This document shows, one piece after another, positions 37,633 to 49,530 of a stretch of 64,000 bases of DNA. The notes beneath the pieces were generated by a model. The model worked only from the letters and a program-made list of their open reading frames with translations, was not told where the DNA came from and did no database searches. Made by a program: the position numbers and the translations under genes. This DNA is from Monosporascus cannonballus (taxonomy: Eukaryota > Ascomycota > Sordariomycetes > Xylariales). Position 1 is the stretch's first letter, and the number at the start of each line of letters is the position of its first letter. The stretch covers positions 186,001-250,000 of the forward strand of contig QJNS01000057.1 in NCBI GenBank assembly GCA_004154925.1. Direction: 5' to 3'.

Positions 37633-40600
37633 ATGGATGGAGACTGGGACGAGGTAAGGCCCCAAGCTGAAGTTTAGAGTCGATTCCGGATCAACCTGGC
37701 TGATCGCTTCACTCCTCTTCTTCGCTTCCGTAGGTCGCCCGGATACCTCTGCCCCCGCCAGGTCTTCGTGCTCTGCCGACGCCCGTCACTACCTTAGCAT
37801 TTGACACGAGCCAAGAGCTTTTATGGGTCGGCAATGAATACGTACGAGTTGTCCTGCTGAAGAGATGACGATTCGGTCGGTGTCTGACAACTTCGAAGGG
37901 TCGAGTGTCTTCTTTCTACGGGACCGAGCTGCAACCCTACACGTCTTTCAAGGCCCATACCTCCCAAGATGGCCAGGTCCGACAGATCCTTTTCAGCGAT
38001 AAGGGCGTCATTGCCCTTGGCTCCCGCAGCGTACACATGGCCCTGCGACGGGGCCCGCCTCTATGGTCGATTAGACACGAAGACATGAAAGATTTACGCT
38101 GTATGAGCTTCACATCCAAGGGGACCGCTGAGGTCCTGGTGGCTGGAGAGCAGGACAGGATGTTCGTCATCGATATCCACAAGGGCGAAGTCACAAAACA
38201 AGTACGACAACGGCTCGACTTCCCAGCCCTTAACTTTGCTGCATAACGGGGCTGACCGTGGCGATTAGCTGCCGACCGACCATAAGTACAAGTATATGAG
38301 AAGGAGCAGATACATCTGCGCGGCGACTACAACCGGTTCGGTCCATATACTGGATCCTATCAGCTTCAAGGTTATTAAGGTCTGGAATGCCCACTCGGCT
38401 GGCATCAATGACATGGACGCCCAGCACGATTTCATCGTCACGTGTGGTTTCTCCCTTAGGCAGCAAGGTAACTACATGCTGGATCCTTTAGTTAATGTCT
38501 TTGATCTCAAGAATATGACATCGATGCCCCCTCTCCCCTTCCCCGCCGGCGCCGCGTTTGTACGAATGCATCCCCGAATGTCCACCACTAGCATCGTCAT
38601 GTCTCACCTGGGCCAAATGCATGTGGTCGACCTTATGAATCCGAACACAAGCAACGTCCGCCAGGCCAACAGCTTGTACTGCTCCCACGTCGAGATTGCC
38701 CCCTCGGGGGAGGCGATCGCCCTAGCAGATGGGGATTATAACATCCACCTCTGGGGCTCCCGAAGCAAGATCCATTTTGCCGAATTTGCGACGCCTGTCG
38801 AGTTCGCAGATGCTGCAGAACCCACGCCACAGCTTGACTGGAGCATTGATACGTGAGTCACCGACTGCCGTAATGGAGGCTGAAAGTGTATGTAAATTGA
38901 CCCGGGGCCAGACCGTTGAGTTCCATTGGCCTGCCTTATTATAGAGAAGTCTTACTATCGGCATGGCCGAGCAACATCGCCATAACCGAGGTCGGAGCCC
39001 CTCCTGTTAAGATCGATCAACAATTTTTGGCCGGGCTGACGGAACGGGACTGGGGCTGCTTCGGGAAGAACTCCCGGACCGTGCGAAGGAACCAAGTTGA
39101 GAACACCCGCAGCGCTTCCGAGAATACGCAAAGCACATTGAAACCGCCCAAATTCTTGAGTGAGAAAGCAAGGGAATTGGCCAAGTCCCCTGCCGGCACG
39201 CCGCCGCCGGAAGAAGCTGTTCCGGAGATTCCCCAATTCGTATCAGATCGCAAGCTTGAAAGCCACAAGGTGGACGTGCCTGAAATGTACCAGAACATCG
39301 AGATCAAATACAGCAAATTCGGAATCGACGACTTTGACTTTGGGTGAGTTGCCAGACACAAACCGTGGGGGCTCTAGCTAATCCCAATCAGCTACTTTAA
39401 CAAGACGCAGTACTCCGGGTTGCAAAATCATATTGTCAATGCCTATGCCAACGCCCTGTTACAGATTATGCATTACACTCCCCTGATACGGAACATTGCC
39501 CTGCAACACGCGGCGACGGCATGCGTCGATGAGTTATGTCTCCTTTGCGAGCTAGGCTTTCTTTTTGATATGCTATACAAGGCAGAAGGGGACGCTTGTC
39601 AGGCATCGAACTTGACCAAGACCTTAAGCTGTCATAGTGAAGGCGAGAGACCTATCTCACAACGTGTTAAACGAGTCAAAGCTAATAATGAGCAGCGGCT
39701 CGACTTGGTCTGCTCGAGGAAGAACCTCACGCATCCCGCACTGCAATGTTGCAGCAATTGACTAGATTCCTCCTTAATCGTATAGATCAGAATCATCGAT
39801 CTATGTTCCCACACTCAGCCACTATAGAGGAGGTAAGTTGCACCCCAGCTCGTTTGGATGTACCTGCTTACGCCGTAAGCTTTTTCAAACATCTGCGGTG
39901 AGTACTATGCAGTGCTTGAACTGCAAAAATGAGACTACGAAACTCGATCCCACCATGGTAAATGAGTTGCTCTACCCAACCAATGTGAGTATGGAATTCT
40001 GTTAGTCGTATGCCATCAAGCCAGACTAAGGGTCCTGTAGAAACCCGGCGTTCGAAACCCCAGAGCCCCGCGAACGACCTTCTCTCAAGTACTCAAAATC
40101 AGCGTCGAGAGGGAAAAGATGCACAAGGGGTGGTGCAATAGCTGTCATAGATATCAGACTTTGGCAACCCGCAAGACCATCCATAAGGTACCAGCGGTGT
40201 TAATGTTGACGACAGCCATAACCAACCCTGATCATCGGCGTCTGTGGGCTACGCCCGGATGGCTGCCGGAAGAGATCGGCATAATAGTCGACAATGGGCA
40301 GTTCTTCTGTTTTGAAGGGGAGGACTTGAAATTGCATTTGCAACGAGGTATCCACAACATCACGGTGTATTCCTTGACAGGCTTGGCAGTAAATATCGAA
40401 GGTGGCCAGCAGCAACGGTCACACCTAGTCGCCATGGCTAACGGTGAGTTTCAACGTGGAGTATCCACAGTAGCGACGCATTTGTTGATCTACTGAGCAG
40501 CTGCCCACTCGGCGCCTGCGGCACCAGGAGAAAACCAATGGTATCTATTCAATGACTTCTACGTCAAGCCTGTGTCATCGGAAGAGGCTTTGACATTTAA

Positions 40601-41619
40601 CACATCCTGGAAGACACCCTCGGTCCTTGTGTACCAGCTCAAGGCTTCCAACAATCGAATAGATTCTGGCTGGAAACAGCATCTCGATCCTCGGTTGCTT
40701 TACCTCGATCTTCAGTGCGTATTTCAAGTTGTTGGCTTAGTGGACGATTGCTAACGGCGGTATAAGGCCTGACAGGACGGACAAGACGTACCGGACCTTG
40801 GATCCCGAGATGGAGTCTGCGGGACCGGACACCATTATCGCAATAGACACGGAGTTTGTGCAGGTTTCCCAGCCGGAAATAGAGATGAACTCGGACGGTG
40901 AACGGAAGATTATCAGACCGACTGTACATGCACTCGCCCGGACCTCGATCGTCCGAGGTAGCGGCATGGATGAGGGTGTCCCGTTCATCGACGATTATAT
41001 CACTATCAAGGAGAAGGTGGTCGATTATCTGACCTCATACTCGGGTATCACGCCAGAAGATCTCGACCCCCAGACCGCACACCAGCGAGGTCATAATCTG
41101 GTCCCCTTGAAGATCGCGTATAAAAAGATCTGGATATTGCTCAACCTTGGTTGCAAGTTCCTCGGGCACGGCCTCAAGCAGGATTTTCGCGTCATCAACA
41201 TCCACGTGCCGAAATCACAAGTCATCGACACGAGCGACATCTTCTTCATCAAGGAAAGGCTGCGAAAGCTTAGTCTGCAGTTCCTAGCCCACACCCTCCT
41301 GAAGGAGGACATACAACAGGAGACGCACGACTCCATCGAGGACGCAAGGACTGCCCTGAGGCTCTATAGGAAATACCAGGAGTTCCGGGAAGCGGGTATC
41401 CTGGAGACGATGCTGCAAGAGATCTACTCCAAGGGCGTTGCCTCGGGATTCAAGCCGCCGTCCAAAGGCGGTCACGGTGTCACGAGGACAGACACGCCGC
41501 CGGTGGAAGGAGCAGGCGGCCCCACGACGCCCGTAAGGAAGGCTATCGGAGCCGGCCCAGGGAGTTCGGTAGGGTCACCGCCGACGTGGACGCCTGGCAG
41601 GGGGTCAAATCTGAGGTAG
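37633..41619 (+). CDS. PAN2: PAN2, catalytic subunit of the Pan2-Pan3 poly(A) nuclease
   Basis: Pan2 with Pan3 trims mRNA poly(A) tails, recruited by poly(A)-binding protein. Eleven exons join in frame to 1134 residues: 37633-37653, 37734-37841, 37899-38201, 38269-38852, 38912-39343, 39392-39636, 39696-39832, 39880-39984, 40041-40443, 40501-40714 and 40767-41619. The order is an N-terminal WD40 region (VRQILFSDKG, DMDAQHDFIVTCG), a linker, a catalytically inactive ubiquitin-hydrolase-like domain from about residue 487 (YSGLQNHIVNAYANALLQ) with CLNCKNE near 621, then a DEDDh exonuclease. Its acidic residues are visible in IAIDTEF (~878), FLGHGLKQDF (~982) and HDSIEDARTAL (~1038). The first coding exon is only 21 nt. 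The C-terminal ~65 residues are Gly/Pro-rich. All family-defining catalytic residues are present. Confidence 0.96.
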
Positions 41620-42931
41620 GGTATTGGTATAGAGGAGCATCATTTCCACGCCGACGTTCGGAACATGCCGAGTTTGACACGAGTAGCCAAGAATAACATG
41701 GTTACGATTGGTGCTCCCGACAGAATGACACCCAGCCGCTAGGCTTCTTCCGGCTTTTCCCAGATTGCCCGCACAGTATCCTCCCTCTGAGGGTCATTGT
41801 TCGGGATCAGAACGCGACGATGGCCCTTTTTGCGAGAGTGATATTACCAATCTGGTTGGCACGATTATCCCAACCTCATTTGACGGTGCGAATTACATAT
41901 GGTTCTGATTCTCCAGCACTAACGATAAATGGATGGATCGGTAAGAAAAGCGAAGAGTTGTACTGAGAGGTCTCTGGATCTCCTTATAACTCGCCTTGTG
42001 ACGATGATTCATGCATGCATGTGAAGTCTATATATCAATTCTCGTATTAAAGCTACTCCCCCACCCCCCCACGATCGAAGGAGGTAGTTCCACCAGGTGG
42101 GAAATGGCAGGCGTTTCCACGTTTACGACTGTCTCTACCCGGGTGCCCACCTACTTAATTGGGTAAGTAGGTATGTAAGCAGCCTCGTACTCTCGGAGTA
42201 TCCCGACAGCTTCTGCGGCTCCGGACCCCATGGAGTTACTTGCCTAGGTAGCTTGCTGCCACGTTGCGCACTAAGAGACAGGGCGCCGGCCCGGCATGCA
42301 GAGGCTGCAGACCGGCATGGAGGGGCTACAGGTGCTGGCTGTGTGTATAAGACACGCCTGTGACCTTCCCAAAAGCCCCTATAACGCCAAGTAACCTTCC
42401 TAATTGACGTCTCGTCTGACAAGAGACGAACCCGCCCCTAAACCCCTGGTAAGTAAGTAATACTTTCGATTCTCTTAATTCGATCTGGCGTCTCACTAGG
42501 TATCTCGTTAAGATGACCTCCCTGGGCCCATTCGCGTATGTATGTATGCCTCCATATTGGTCATAGCCGTCCGTGTAAGGGTATGAATGCAACTGCCCAT
42601 TTGGACGAACACCATGTGGCCGATCCCTATGCCGTATTACTACGCTTCCGGAACGACAAGGTAGGAACTGCAAATAAGCCGCGTGGATATTGCGGCACAT
42701 TTGGCCCGACCTTGGAGATAAATAGTAGACCTGCTGCTGCCGCTTATTATCGATTCACTCTTTTGCCATACTTCCATAGCCCCGACGACGACAGAAAGCA
42801 GTATATAAGACACTCGCTCGCGACTACATACCTACCCGGCCGTCTCGTATTCCATCTAAATAGACGACCGTTCTTTACGTTCGCGGTGCTTCTTCACGAG
42901 ACCGAAGACACAAAGAAAAGGAAAAGGCAAA
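41620..42931. other. Intergenic region upstream of the small secreted protein gene
   Basis: No gene is supported. It contains a C-run at 42,058-42,070 and an inverted CCTACTT...AAGTAGG pair at about 42,149-42,171. The TATA box of the next gene lies at the right end. Confidence 0.5.
42802..42808 (+). promoter_or_regulatory. TATA box of the small secreted protein gene
   Basis: TATATAA lies 124 bp before the ATG at 42932. A C/T-containing leader follows, with an A-rich stretch (caaagaaaaggaaaaggc) immediately before the start codon. The spacing fits a strongly expressed fungal gene. It is inferred from sequence only. Confidence 0.55.
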
Positions 42932-43456
42932 ATGCAGTTCGCCACCCTCGCCCTCGCCCTCGCCGCCGCCTCGGTCGCCAAGGCGCAGGACCCCGTCGCC
43001 TCGGTCGACGTGTACAACTTCTCGACGTGCGACGTCGACGCCGCCGCCTCGTTCGAGCTCCCCGTCGGCGAGTGCCTCGACTTCGAGCAGGGCTACGGGT
43101 CCGCGAACTACAGCCTGTCCACGGGCAGCGCCGAGTACCTGCGTAAGTTCGGTTCTTTCCTTCCCCCTATCTTCCCCAGACCACGCTACTCCGCTCTTCC
43201 CGATGATGCTCCTGTGCGTGCTACGACGTCACACGATATATATGGGTATATCGGTTTATGGGGAGAATAAGCTTCGGAGGCCGGCGGGCTAACAGAGAGT
43301 TCGTGGACTTTCTTAGTCGCCGCCTTCGCCGAGAAGGCCTGCGCCGGCAACGTCAAGGTCACGGGCCCCACGGGCTGCCTCGACAACACGGACGGCGTCG
43401 CTATCTGGTCCGTCGGCCTCATCACCGCCCCCGGCGCCGTCAAGCTTAACGCGTGA
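42932..43456 (+). CDS. Small secreted four-cysteine protein
   Basis: Two exons (42932-43142 and 43317-43456; intron gtaagt...cttag, 174 nt) encode 116 residues. Residues 1-19 are a clear signal peptide (MQFATLALALAAASVAKAQ). The ~97-residue mature part has exactly four cysteines (33, 48, 79, 91), possible N-glycosylation sites at NFS (29) and NYS (59), and a hydrophobic end (IWSVGLITAPGAV). No enzyme motif is visible. Size, secretion and paired cysteines resemble many fungal secreted effector or surface proteins, but no specific family is recognised. The codons are very GC-rich at third positions, suggesting strong expression. A TATA box lies 124 bp upstream. It is predicted to act outside the cell; the function is unknown. 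Confidence 0.82.
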
Positions 43457-45295
43457 GCGCCGGAGTGGGGTTGCTCGCGGTCTCGGTAGGTGAGCGGGAT
43501 TATGCAATCCCGCGAAGGGAAGCGAACAGCCTAAGGACGGCAGTGTGTATATAGTGTACAGGGTTCCCGATATCCGTGAAGGGCGTCCTACTGGATTTAA
43601 TGAACTTCGCTCTTTACGATTTGCATCACCAGACGAACACTTCAGCCGTGCTGCAGGAGGAGCTGTATGCCAATGTGGTGTCCGCATGCAGTGTGGTGTG
43701 TATGTTAATTAGTCTGGTGTTTGGAGAGAATGAGCTATTATCGGAGCGCGGTGGCGAACGACCAACTTTGATATATAAGCTCTGGGAACTCGACTGTGCC
43801 ACTGTCCAAGGTGATATATAGAGGAACTATAGTATGATATTGTAAGGATGGGGGAGGTAATACGTGCGATGTTTGATGGCGGACGTAGTAATTTGTGTAT
43901 AAGCTTTTTGGGGGGGCAGAGATATGCATATCTGTCGTGCCAATACATCTAAACTGCCATTGCCTATAGAACCCTTCTAACTTTTCCCGAGAAGCCTCTC
44001 TGATAATAGAGGAGCTACAGGTTCGCCTTAAGCCAGGTCTATTCACTTTAGTGGTTCGTTTACCCATGATAGATCGATACCAAGATAGTAATTAACCGTA
44101 AGATATCTCGGAGATTCACTCATGAGAAAAGGATTAACGTATCCAAGAATCAATCACCTGTTATCCTCCGGCCCAACACTGTCCTTGCGGAACGGGCTAT
44201 ACACCCCCCCGTCCAGTTCGTATCGTGCATTGGCGGAGAACCTGTATGCGTCCCAACAACACCTGAGCGCAATATTTTCTCTTTTATCCTTTTCGAAACT
44301 TTAACGCCCTATTAGGCATTTTATACCCGTCCTACTTGCAGGGCAAAGTCCTTCGAGGATATCAACGTAGCGAACTTTAGACTTTGTATCATCTCCCAAG
44401 GCAACACACTTTCTCAGTTCTATTAACGATTAGCAGCCCCCTCGCGTAGAGCGAGGAAGCCTCAGGAGTTAATCAATATATAGGAATATTTATATAACCA
44501 TATAACGCTCGAACTCATAACAGTTCGAGCGTCTGATCTTTTGCCATAATCCAATACAATACATGTTTGACCCCTGTGTATAATTACGCCTCCTTCGAGG
44601 CCTCATCCAGGGGGTGAATGGTCTTGTAATCCCGAGACCGTGTGATCTGACGCAGAGAAATCACTTACGGAACAAGCTCGAATATCTGACCTATATACAG
44701 CCCTCTCAGTAGCAAGCTCCACCATCTACTATGTCTACGGTATAACACGCGCTCGTTAAAACCCACGCGCTAATACGCTGTCACGGCCCAGACAACCACT
44801 TTACATGCACCATGTGCTAAGAAGAGCTAGACCTACCACCTGTACAAGGCTATACGCACTCAATCTCATCTTGAATCCGGTGAACTATGGATAAGAGGAC
44901 GTACGAAGCCAATGACATTTCATTGAAAATACACATAACTTGAAACTGCTCCTTCAGGTCCCCAGCGGGATGCTAATTATCTCCCGTCCCCGGATGAGCA
45001 TAAGCTGATTATAGGAATGGGCGTGAGCAATTTCCCAAAGTATTTCCCAATTGTCTGCCGGATTGACGTTTACACCATCAGATGGTCGAGATAGATAATG
45101 ACAAGTTCTTGGATGGTTGTAGCCAAGAGGACTACTCCATTACGGTGAAAAGCTACGGTCATGTAGATGCTCTGATCCGTTTTCTCCACTCCCGAGTACC
45201 GACTTGGTGACGGGAACTCACTTAGTGTAGATCGACCCCTTCGCTTTGTGTTCAACATACCCCGTCTTTCTCAAAAGGTACAGAGACCTATATAC
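43457..45295. other. Intergenic region with perfect hairpins
   Basis: No gene is supported. Notable are a 6-bp stem at 44440-44456 and a perfect 11-bp stem at 44505-44532. The open frames on both strands in 43,570-44,300 overlap each other and have no recognisable motif. Confidence 0.5.
44505..44532. repeat. Perfect 11-bp inverted repeat (hairpin)
   Basis: ACGCTCGAACT (44505-44515) pairs perfectly with AGTTCGAGCGT (44522-44532) around a 6-nt loop, cataac. A second smaller stem (cctcgc / gcgagg) lies 50 bp upstream, and an AT-rich stretch separates them. The function is unknown; it could be a structured RNA end or a mobile-element terminus. Confidence 0.7.
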
Positions 45296-46580
45296 CATGA
45301 CGGATGTCACCACTCAGACCGTAGTTCGAGCGGAGTTGTATGGTAACTCCATTCCCCTGCCAAGACTCGTGGATCGACGTAAAGCTACAACGTGGATCGC
45401 CTTGGGCATCCTACTTCACCGGAACGACCATTTTTCCTGGCCATCGCTCCAGCTGCTCCGCATGTGGAGAATGAGGAGCGCCAGTGCATCCCTCTGGCTC
45501 GCAATGAACAGGACTGTGAGAATGTGACTGCACGCGGGCCGAGGAATTGACACCTTCCAGGCAAGATTCCACCAGAAAGGGGCCTGGCTCAAGACGCTTC
45601 CTCCGATGAACGAGTCCGTCGAGTCGTATACAGACCGCGGCTCTCGCCGGCGCATTTGCCCCTTGCGAGGCGTTGACAAGGTCATAGAGGATGTCATCAA
45701 CAAGCTGAGTAAGAAGGGGTTCCTTGGCAATCCATGCATCATCTCCACGAATGATAACGGCTATCACATCGGTAATCACCGAATCCCGGCTGCAAGGCGC
45801 TGCTCTACGCCGAGTATTCAACCTCCCCTTCGTGGTTCGCGGCCCCGGTGTCCCAGCAGGCAAGACATCCAAGATACCGATGCTCACCTGGATTTGCCCC
45901 AAGATTCCTCGATATTGCGGGATTGCCCAAGGACTAGTAGCCCCCGATCATGAACGGTCAGAGCCTGCTACGCCAGGGACACCATCCCAGGTTCCTCCCA
46001 CCGGCAAAAAGCAGAGGCGGCGGCAATGCCAAGGAGACATTGAATATTGAGTTTCGGGGCTTGCGTGTCGTTGAAGGTCCGAATGCTCCCGAACTGGGGC
46101 TTCCGTTCCGAATTAACAGGTACAAGACCCTCCGCAACGTGGGCGAGATGGATCCCGGCCGTATTTCCACTGGTGCACGGGCGAAACTGAGCTACATAAC
46201 ATAGAAGAGGATCCATATGAGCTGAACAATCCAGGCCTGAAACACTTACCGGAGACCATGGGCGTTCCTCTCAACCTGGGGGAGGAAAGGACGAGATCGT
46301 ATCACTTAAGCGGGCGATGCATCCGGAGTAGGATGAGTTCTTCACGAAGTTCCCTAAGATGGCCTTCAAAGAATGCATGATACACCACGACACCGAGAAC
46401 GAGAAGCCGTTCTACCCGCGCCTGCCCGAGACTGGGGCGCTTAGACAGTGGTATAGGAAACCAACTTGTAACTATAAGTCCGAGGAAGAAGCGGGCATCC
46501 GCTACCTCGAGAACCCCCGCCAGTTCGGAACCTGGGAGCGGGGACATGCGGCCCCGGCGGATATCGAGAAGACGGCGGGG
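45296..46580 (+). pseudogene. Truncated, frameshifted arylsulfatase pseudogene
   Basis: Several frames in order match the C-terminal half of fungal arylsulfatases. They are LAIAPAAPHVENEERQC near 45,440, KGAWLKTLPPMNESVESYTD near 45,580, VDKVIEDVINKLSKKGFLGN near 45,680, the metal-site-like DNGYHIGNHRIPA near 45,750, FVVRGPGVPAGKTSKIP near 45,830, and LNIEFRGLRVVEGPNAPELG near 46,050. The reading frame changes at least three times and stops interrupt it. The N-terminal half, with the C-X-P-S-R site that becomes formylglycine, was not found upstream, so no active enzyme can be made. The decay is by indels, not by the C-to-T pattern of the AT-rich block. The tail beyond 46,360 (MAFKECMIHHDTENEK) is assigned less certainly. 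Confidence 0.8.
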
Positions 46581-47099
46581 GGAGCTCACCGACGGGGGAG
46601 ATATCCCGGAACGCGACAGCGGTGCAGAGGAGACGAGATTTGGGCACGGTGGACCCACCTGAGTGGATGCAGTGGGTTGAATAGACAGAGATCATCGGGG
46701 GTAGAGAACCCTTTCAGCTTGATCCTCAAAGTCGCCATAGTAATTAAGTCTATCGGATGCCGTAGCTGATGCTTCATAGCAATCCATCCGCGGGGAGATC
46801 TTGGCATTAGCTTCCGTGCTTCCTGTGCCCAATGGAACCTGCATTGCTGGGTCGATTCAGGCTCGTCTCTCTAGGCTACAAGCAGCTTGCCGTGAGAGTT
46901 CGCCATAACATTTCTCAGGGATAATCTTATATGACCCAATAACAGTTGCCAGCCTACAGGCGACGATGGCGGGGCCGTGGGAATGGGACGATGTTTCCGC
47001 GGGTATATAACCGGGAGTCGTCGTTGTCTAAACCTCTGCTGTCATATTGCCGGTAACTCTGTCACTGTCTGCATCAGTGGACAGCCACCTGGGAATACA
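46581..47099. other. Intergenic region between two pseudogenes
   Basis: No gene or clear repeat is seen. An inverted-frame coding overlap at 46,440-46,800 is explained by the arylsulfatase tail and chance open frames. Confidence 0.4.
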
Positions 47100-47990
47100 C
47101 AACCACGATGGCCCAGAGCAACCTTTCTCGGCCCTCTTCGGCTCGCAGGGCATACCTGCACAGCTGGCCATTCGAGGGCGTGCTGCTGCTGCCCCACGCC
47201 GCCAAGGGCCTCGACGTCACGAATTAGATCGAGCTCGCCGAGCAGGGCCGCCGCCTCCCATGATGCAGACGGCGCGCGGGTGCAGCAGCGGCGCCGGCGG
47301 CATTGCGGCGAGGGATAAGGAGAAGGGCGGGCGTAGGCGACGCGCCGACCCCGGGGAGGACGTGTTCGCGATGATCCCGATCGCGACGCCGTCGGGCCGC
47401 GCGTTATATCGTCCTGGAGCACCGGGATCCGCTTCTGTGGTACGGCGAGCGCCCGCCGTGCGCCCGGAGGCTCGGGGGCCTCCCCAGCTGGGTGCCGGAC
47501 TTCGGCGCCGGCCCGGCCAAGGGTCGCGCCGTCGGCAACCCCAATAGGGGCGAGCTCCTGAAGCGGCTCCTGAAGCCCATCGCCGTATCCATCGCCGGGG
47601 ACGACGCGCTCGCTCGACCGCATCGTCCACGTCTCACCGGTCTTCAACACGGCGAACTACCGGCGGCGGTACGCCTAGTAGCGCAGATGATGAGGGGTCA
47701 GACGCCGGGGCAGGCGCAGGGGGAACTGCGGCAGGACACCCTCTCGGGCGGGATCGCGGAGGGCGACCTCGTCGTCGCGTGCGTGGGGGGTTTCTTCCCG
47801 TACGTCCTGCGGCCGCGGGGCGGGGAGGGGGGGGAGGGATGAAGATAGTGGTGGCGACGGGGCATGACGCGGCCTCGACGGCGGCGCAAGCCCGACCTCC
47901 TCCGGCGGGGTCGGGTTATACGCATGATTTCGTGGGAGAACGTTACCTGCACGGCGCGATGGACGGGAAGAACTTCAAGGCTACTAGTAC
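47100..47990 (+). pseudogene. Degenerate HET-domain (heterokaryon incompatibility) protein fragment
   Basis: Plus-strand reading in several frames gives pieces characteristic of the middle and C-terminus of HET-domain proteins, in the right order. They are LLPHAAKGLDVTN followed by stop then IELAEQGRRLP near 47,200, a piece near 47,350 (EDVFAMIPIATPS), LWYGERPPCARRLGGLPSWV near 47,440, VHVSPVF near 47,625, EGDLVVACVGGFFPYVLRP near 47,760, and FVGERYLHGAMDG near 47,930. Intact family members end with a similar 'GD-vv...PfvLRp...vGe-yVHGimdGe' pattern. Stops (TAG near 47,225, TGA near 47,262) and frame changes disable it. The signature N-terminal HET domain was not found. HET proteins trigger cell death on fusion of unlike strains. 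Confidence 0.7.
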
Positions 47991-48503
47991 CGCTGGGGCG
48001 AGCTTCTGTTGTCTGAATGGAGTCTTTGCTCTACTTGGGCCTTGAGACCATAATTCTTATAATACCGCAGAAGAAACCGAAGAGTCTGTAGAGATTCTTA
48101 TGACGGTAGACCTGGGGGTCTTAAATAGGGGAAGAATCAACCTGCATAAAGATAAGACCATATGTAGCAGGGCGGATTTCGATCGCCGAATTCCAAGATA
48201 ATGAATGGCCCCTGAAAACTGGAGATACTTGACAAACACATATCATAGTCTCCCGCTGAAAACGCACGCTTGAAAATATGACTAGCAGATGGATATTTCA
48301 AGGGAGAGAGGGAGGATGCAGATGTACTCAATGAACCAAGCACACCTGGTATGAGCAACGACAGCAGAGCTACCTTGGTCTGCCGAACTCCATTCCGTTA
48401 CTGGCGCACAAGTACACACATATGTACAATCTAGATCCTACACATCGGCAGCGTCAACCGCGCACGGCGATACCGCGACCGCCCGTCTCCGACCCAATCG
48501 CCA
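47991..48503. other. Intergenic region upstream of the uS7m stop
   Basis: No gene is supported. It probably holds the 3' UTR of the minus-strand ribosomal protein gene. Confidence 0.45.
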
Positions 48504-49530
48504 CTACCTCCTCTTCCCGACGACGTTGGGGTGCATGAGGTTAGCGCGGGCGGCGGTGCCGAGCTTGTGGACGAGCTGGCGCCTCTCCCAGACGCGGGAG
48601 CGGCCCTCGATGACGGCGACGATCTCCTCGCCGAAGCGGGTGGCGAACTGGGCGCGGCCGCTGCCGCGCGACTGCTTGCGGTTGACGACGTCGAGGATCC
48701 ACATGACGGCCTGGCGGCGGCGGGCGCGCACGGCCAGCGGCTCGGGGAGCTCCAGCGCCTGCCCGCCGCCCGCCATGCCCTTCATGTTCTTCACGCGGAT
48801 CAGCGGGGCCACCGAGTCGATGGCCAGCGTCAGGTAGAGCAGCGGGTTCAGCGGCAGGTGGTGCGGCGGCGGCGCCCCCGGCAGCAGCGGCCGCAGCGGG
48901 TTGACCTTGGGCGCCGGCGACGTGCGGAGGTAGTTCAGGATCATGGACATGTTCTTGTCGGGGAGAGGGCATCGTTAGCTTGCTTGTTTCTCTGCTCAAG
49001 GATAGACAGACCCCCCTTCGGGAGGAGGGCGGTGGTGCGCGATGAGTGTAGTGTAGTTGTTGTGGAGGGGTCGGGTCCGTACGTACCCTCTGCGCCTTGC
49101 TCAGCTGGCCGTTTCGCATGAGCAGCCTCGTGACCTGCGTTACTACGGGATGGTACCGGTCCTGCAGCTGTTCGTGCTTCTGGGGTCTCACGGGCGCTCC
49201 GAACAGGAGGCCCTCGCCCTCCTCGTCCCACTGGTCGCCGCCGGCCGCCGTCTTCTCGAGAGCGGCTATGGCCTCGGCATTGAGGAAGTTCGGTGCGAAG
49301 ACTTCCGGGGCTTTCGGCTGGCATTCGACCTGTCGCGGCTGTGATGCGTATGGCGGCATTGAGCCGTATGATTCGGGATTATCTGAAGGCGGCCTCGTCG
49401 TCGTGTCATCTGCCAATCCTCTCCTGGCCAGGATCGGAGCCGCTATCCGTTGCTCTGGACATGACACCGATGGCCGCGCGCGTACGCTGAGCCTCCGTAT
49501 CGCCGCCCACGGATTTAACTTTGAGGCCAT
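48504..49530 (-). CDS. Mitochondrial small-subunit ribosomal protein uS7m
   Basis: Protein of the mitochondrial ribosome's small subunit that helps form the tRNA exit region. Two exons (49087-49530 and 48504-48953; intron 48954-49086, gtacgt...caag) give 297 residues. The start at 49530 (MASKLNPWAAIRRLSVRARP) provides an Arg-rich mitochondrial targeting sequence; an upstream in-frame start is possible but lacks this feature. The S7 domain covers the C-terminal half: RYHPVVTQVTRLLMRNGQLS, then LNPLLYLTLAIDSVAPLIRV, RRRQAVMWILDVVN, and an Arg-rich end with WERRQLVHKLGTAARANLMH. This matches the yeast Rsm7 family in length and architecture. The exon-2 sequence is very GC-rich. It is transcribed toward the HET pseudogene. 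Confidence 0.93.

Noticed and set aside
48531..49121. Plus-strand open frame opposite uS7m
   Set aside because: Shadow of the GC-rich ribosomal protein gene; it gives only Ala/Arg/Gly-rich peptide.
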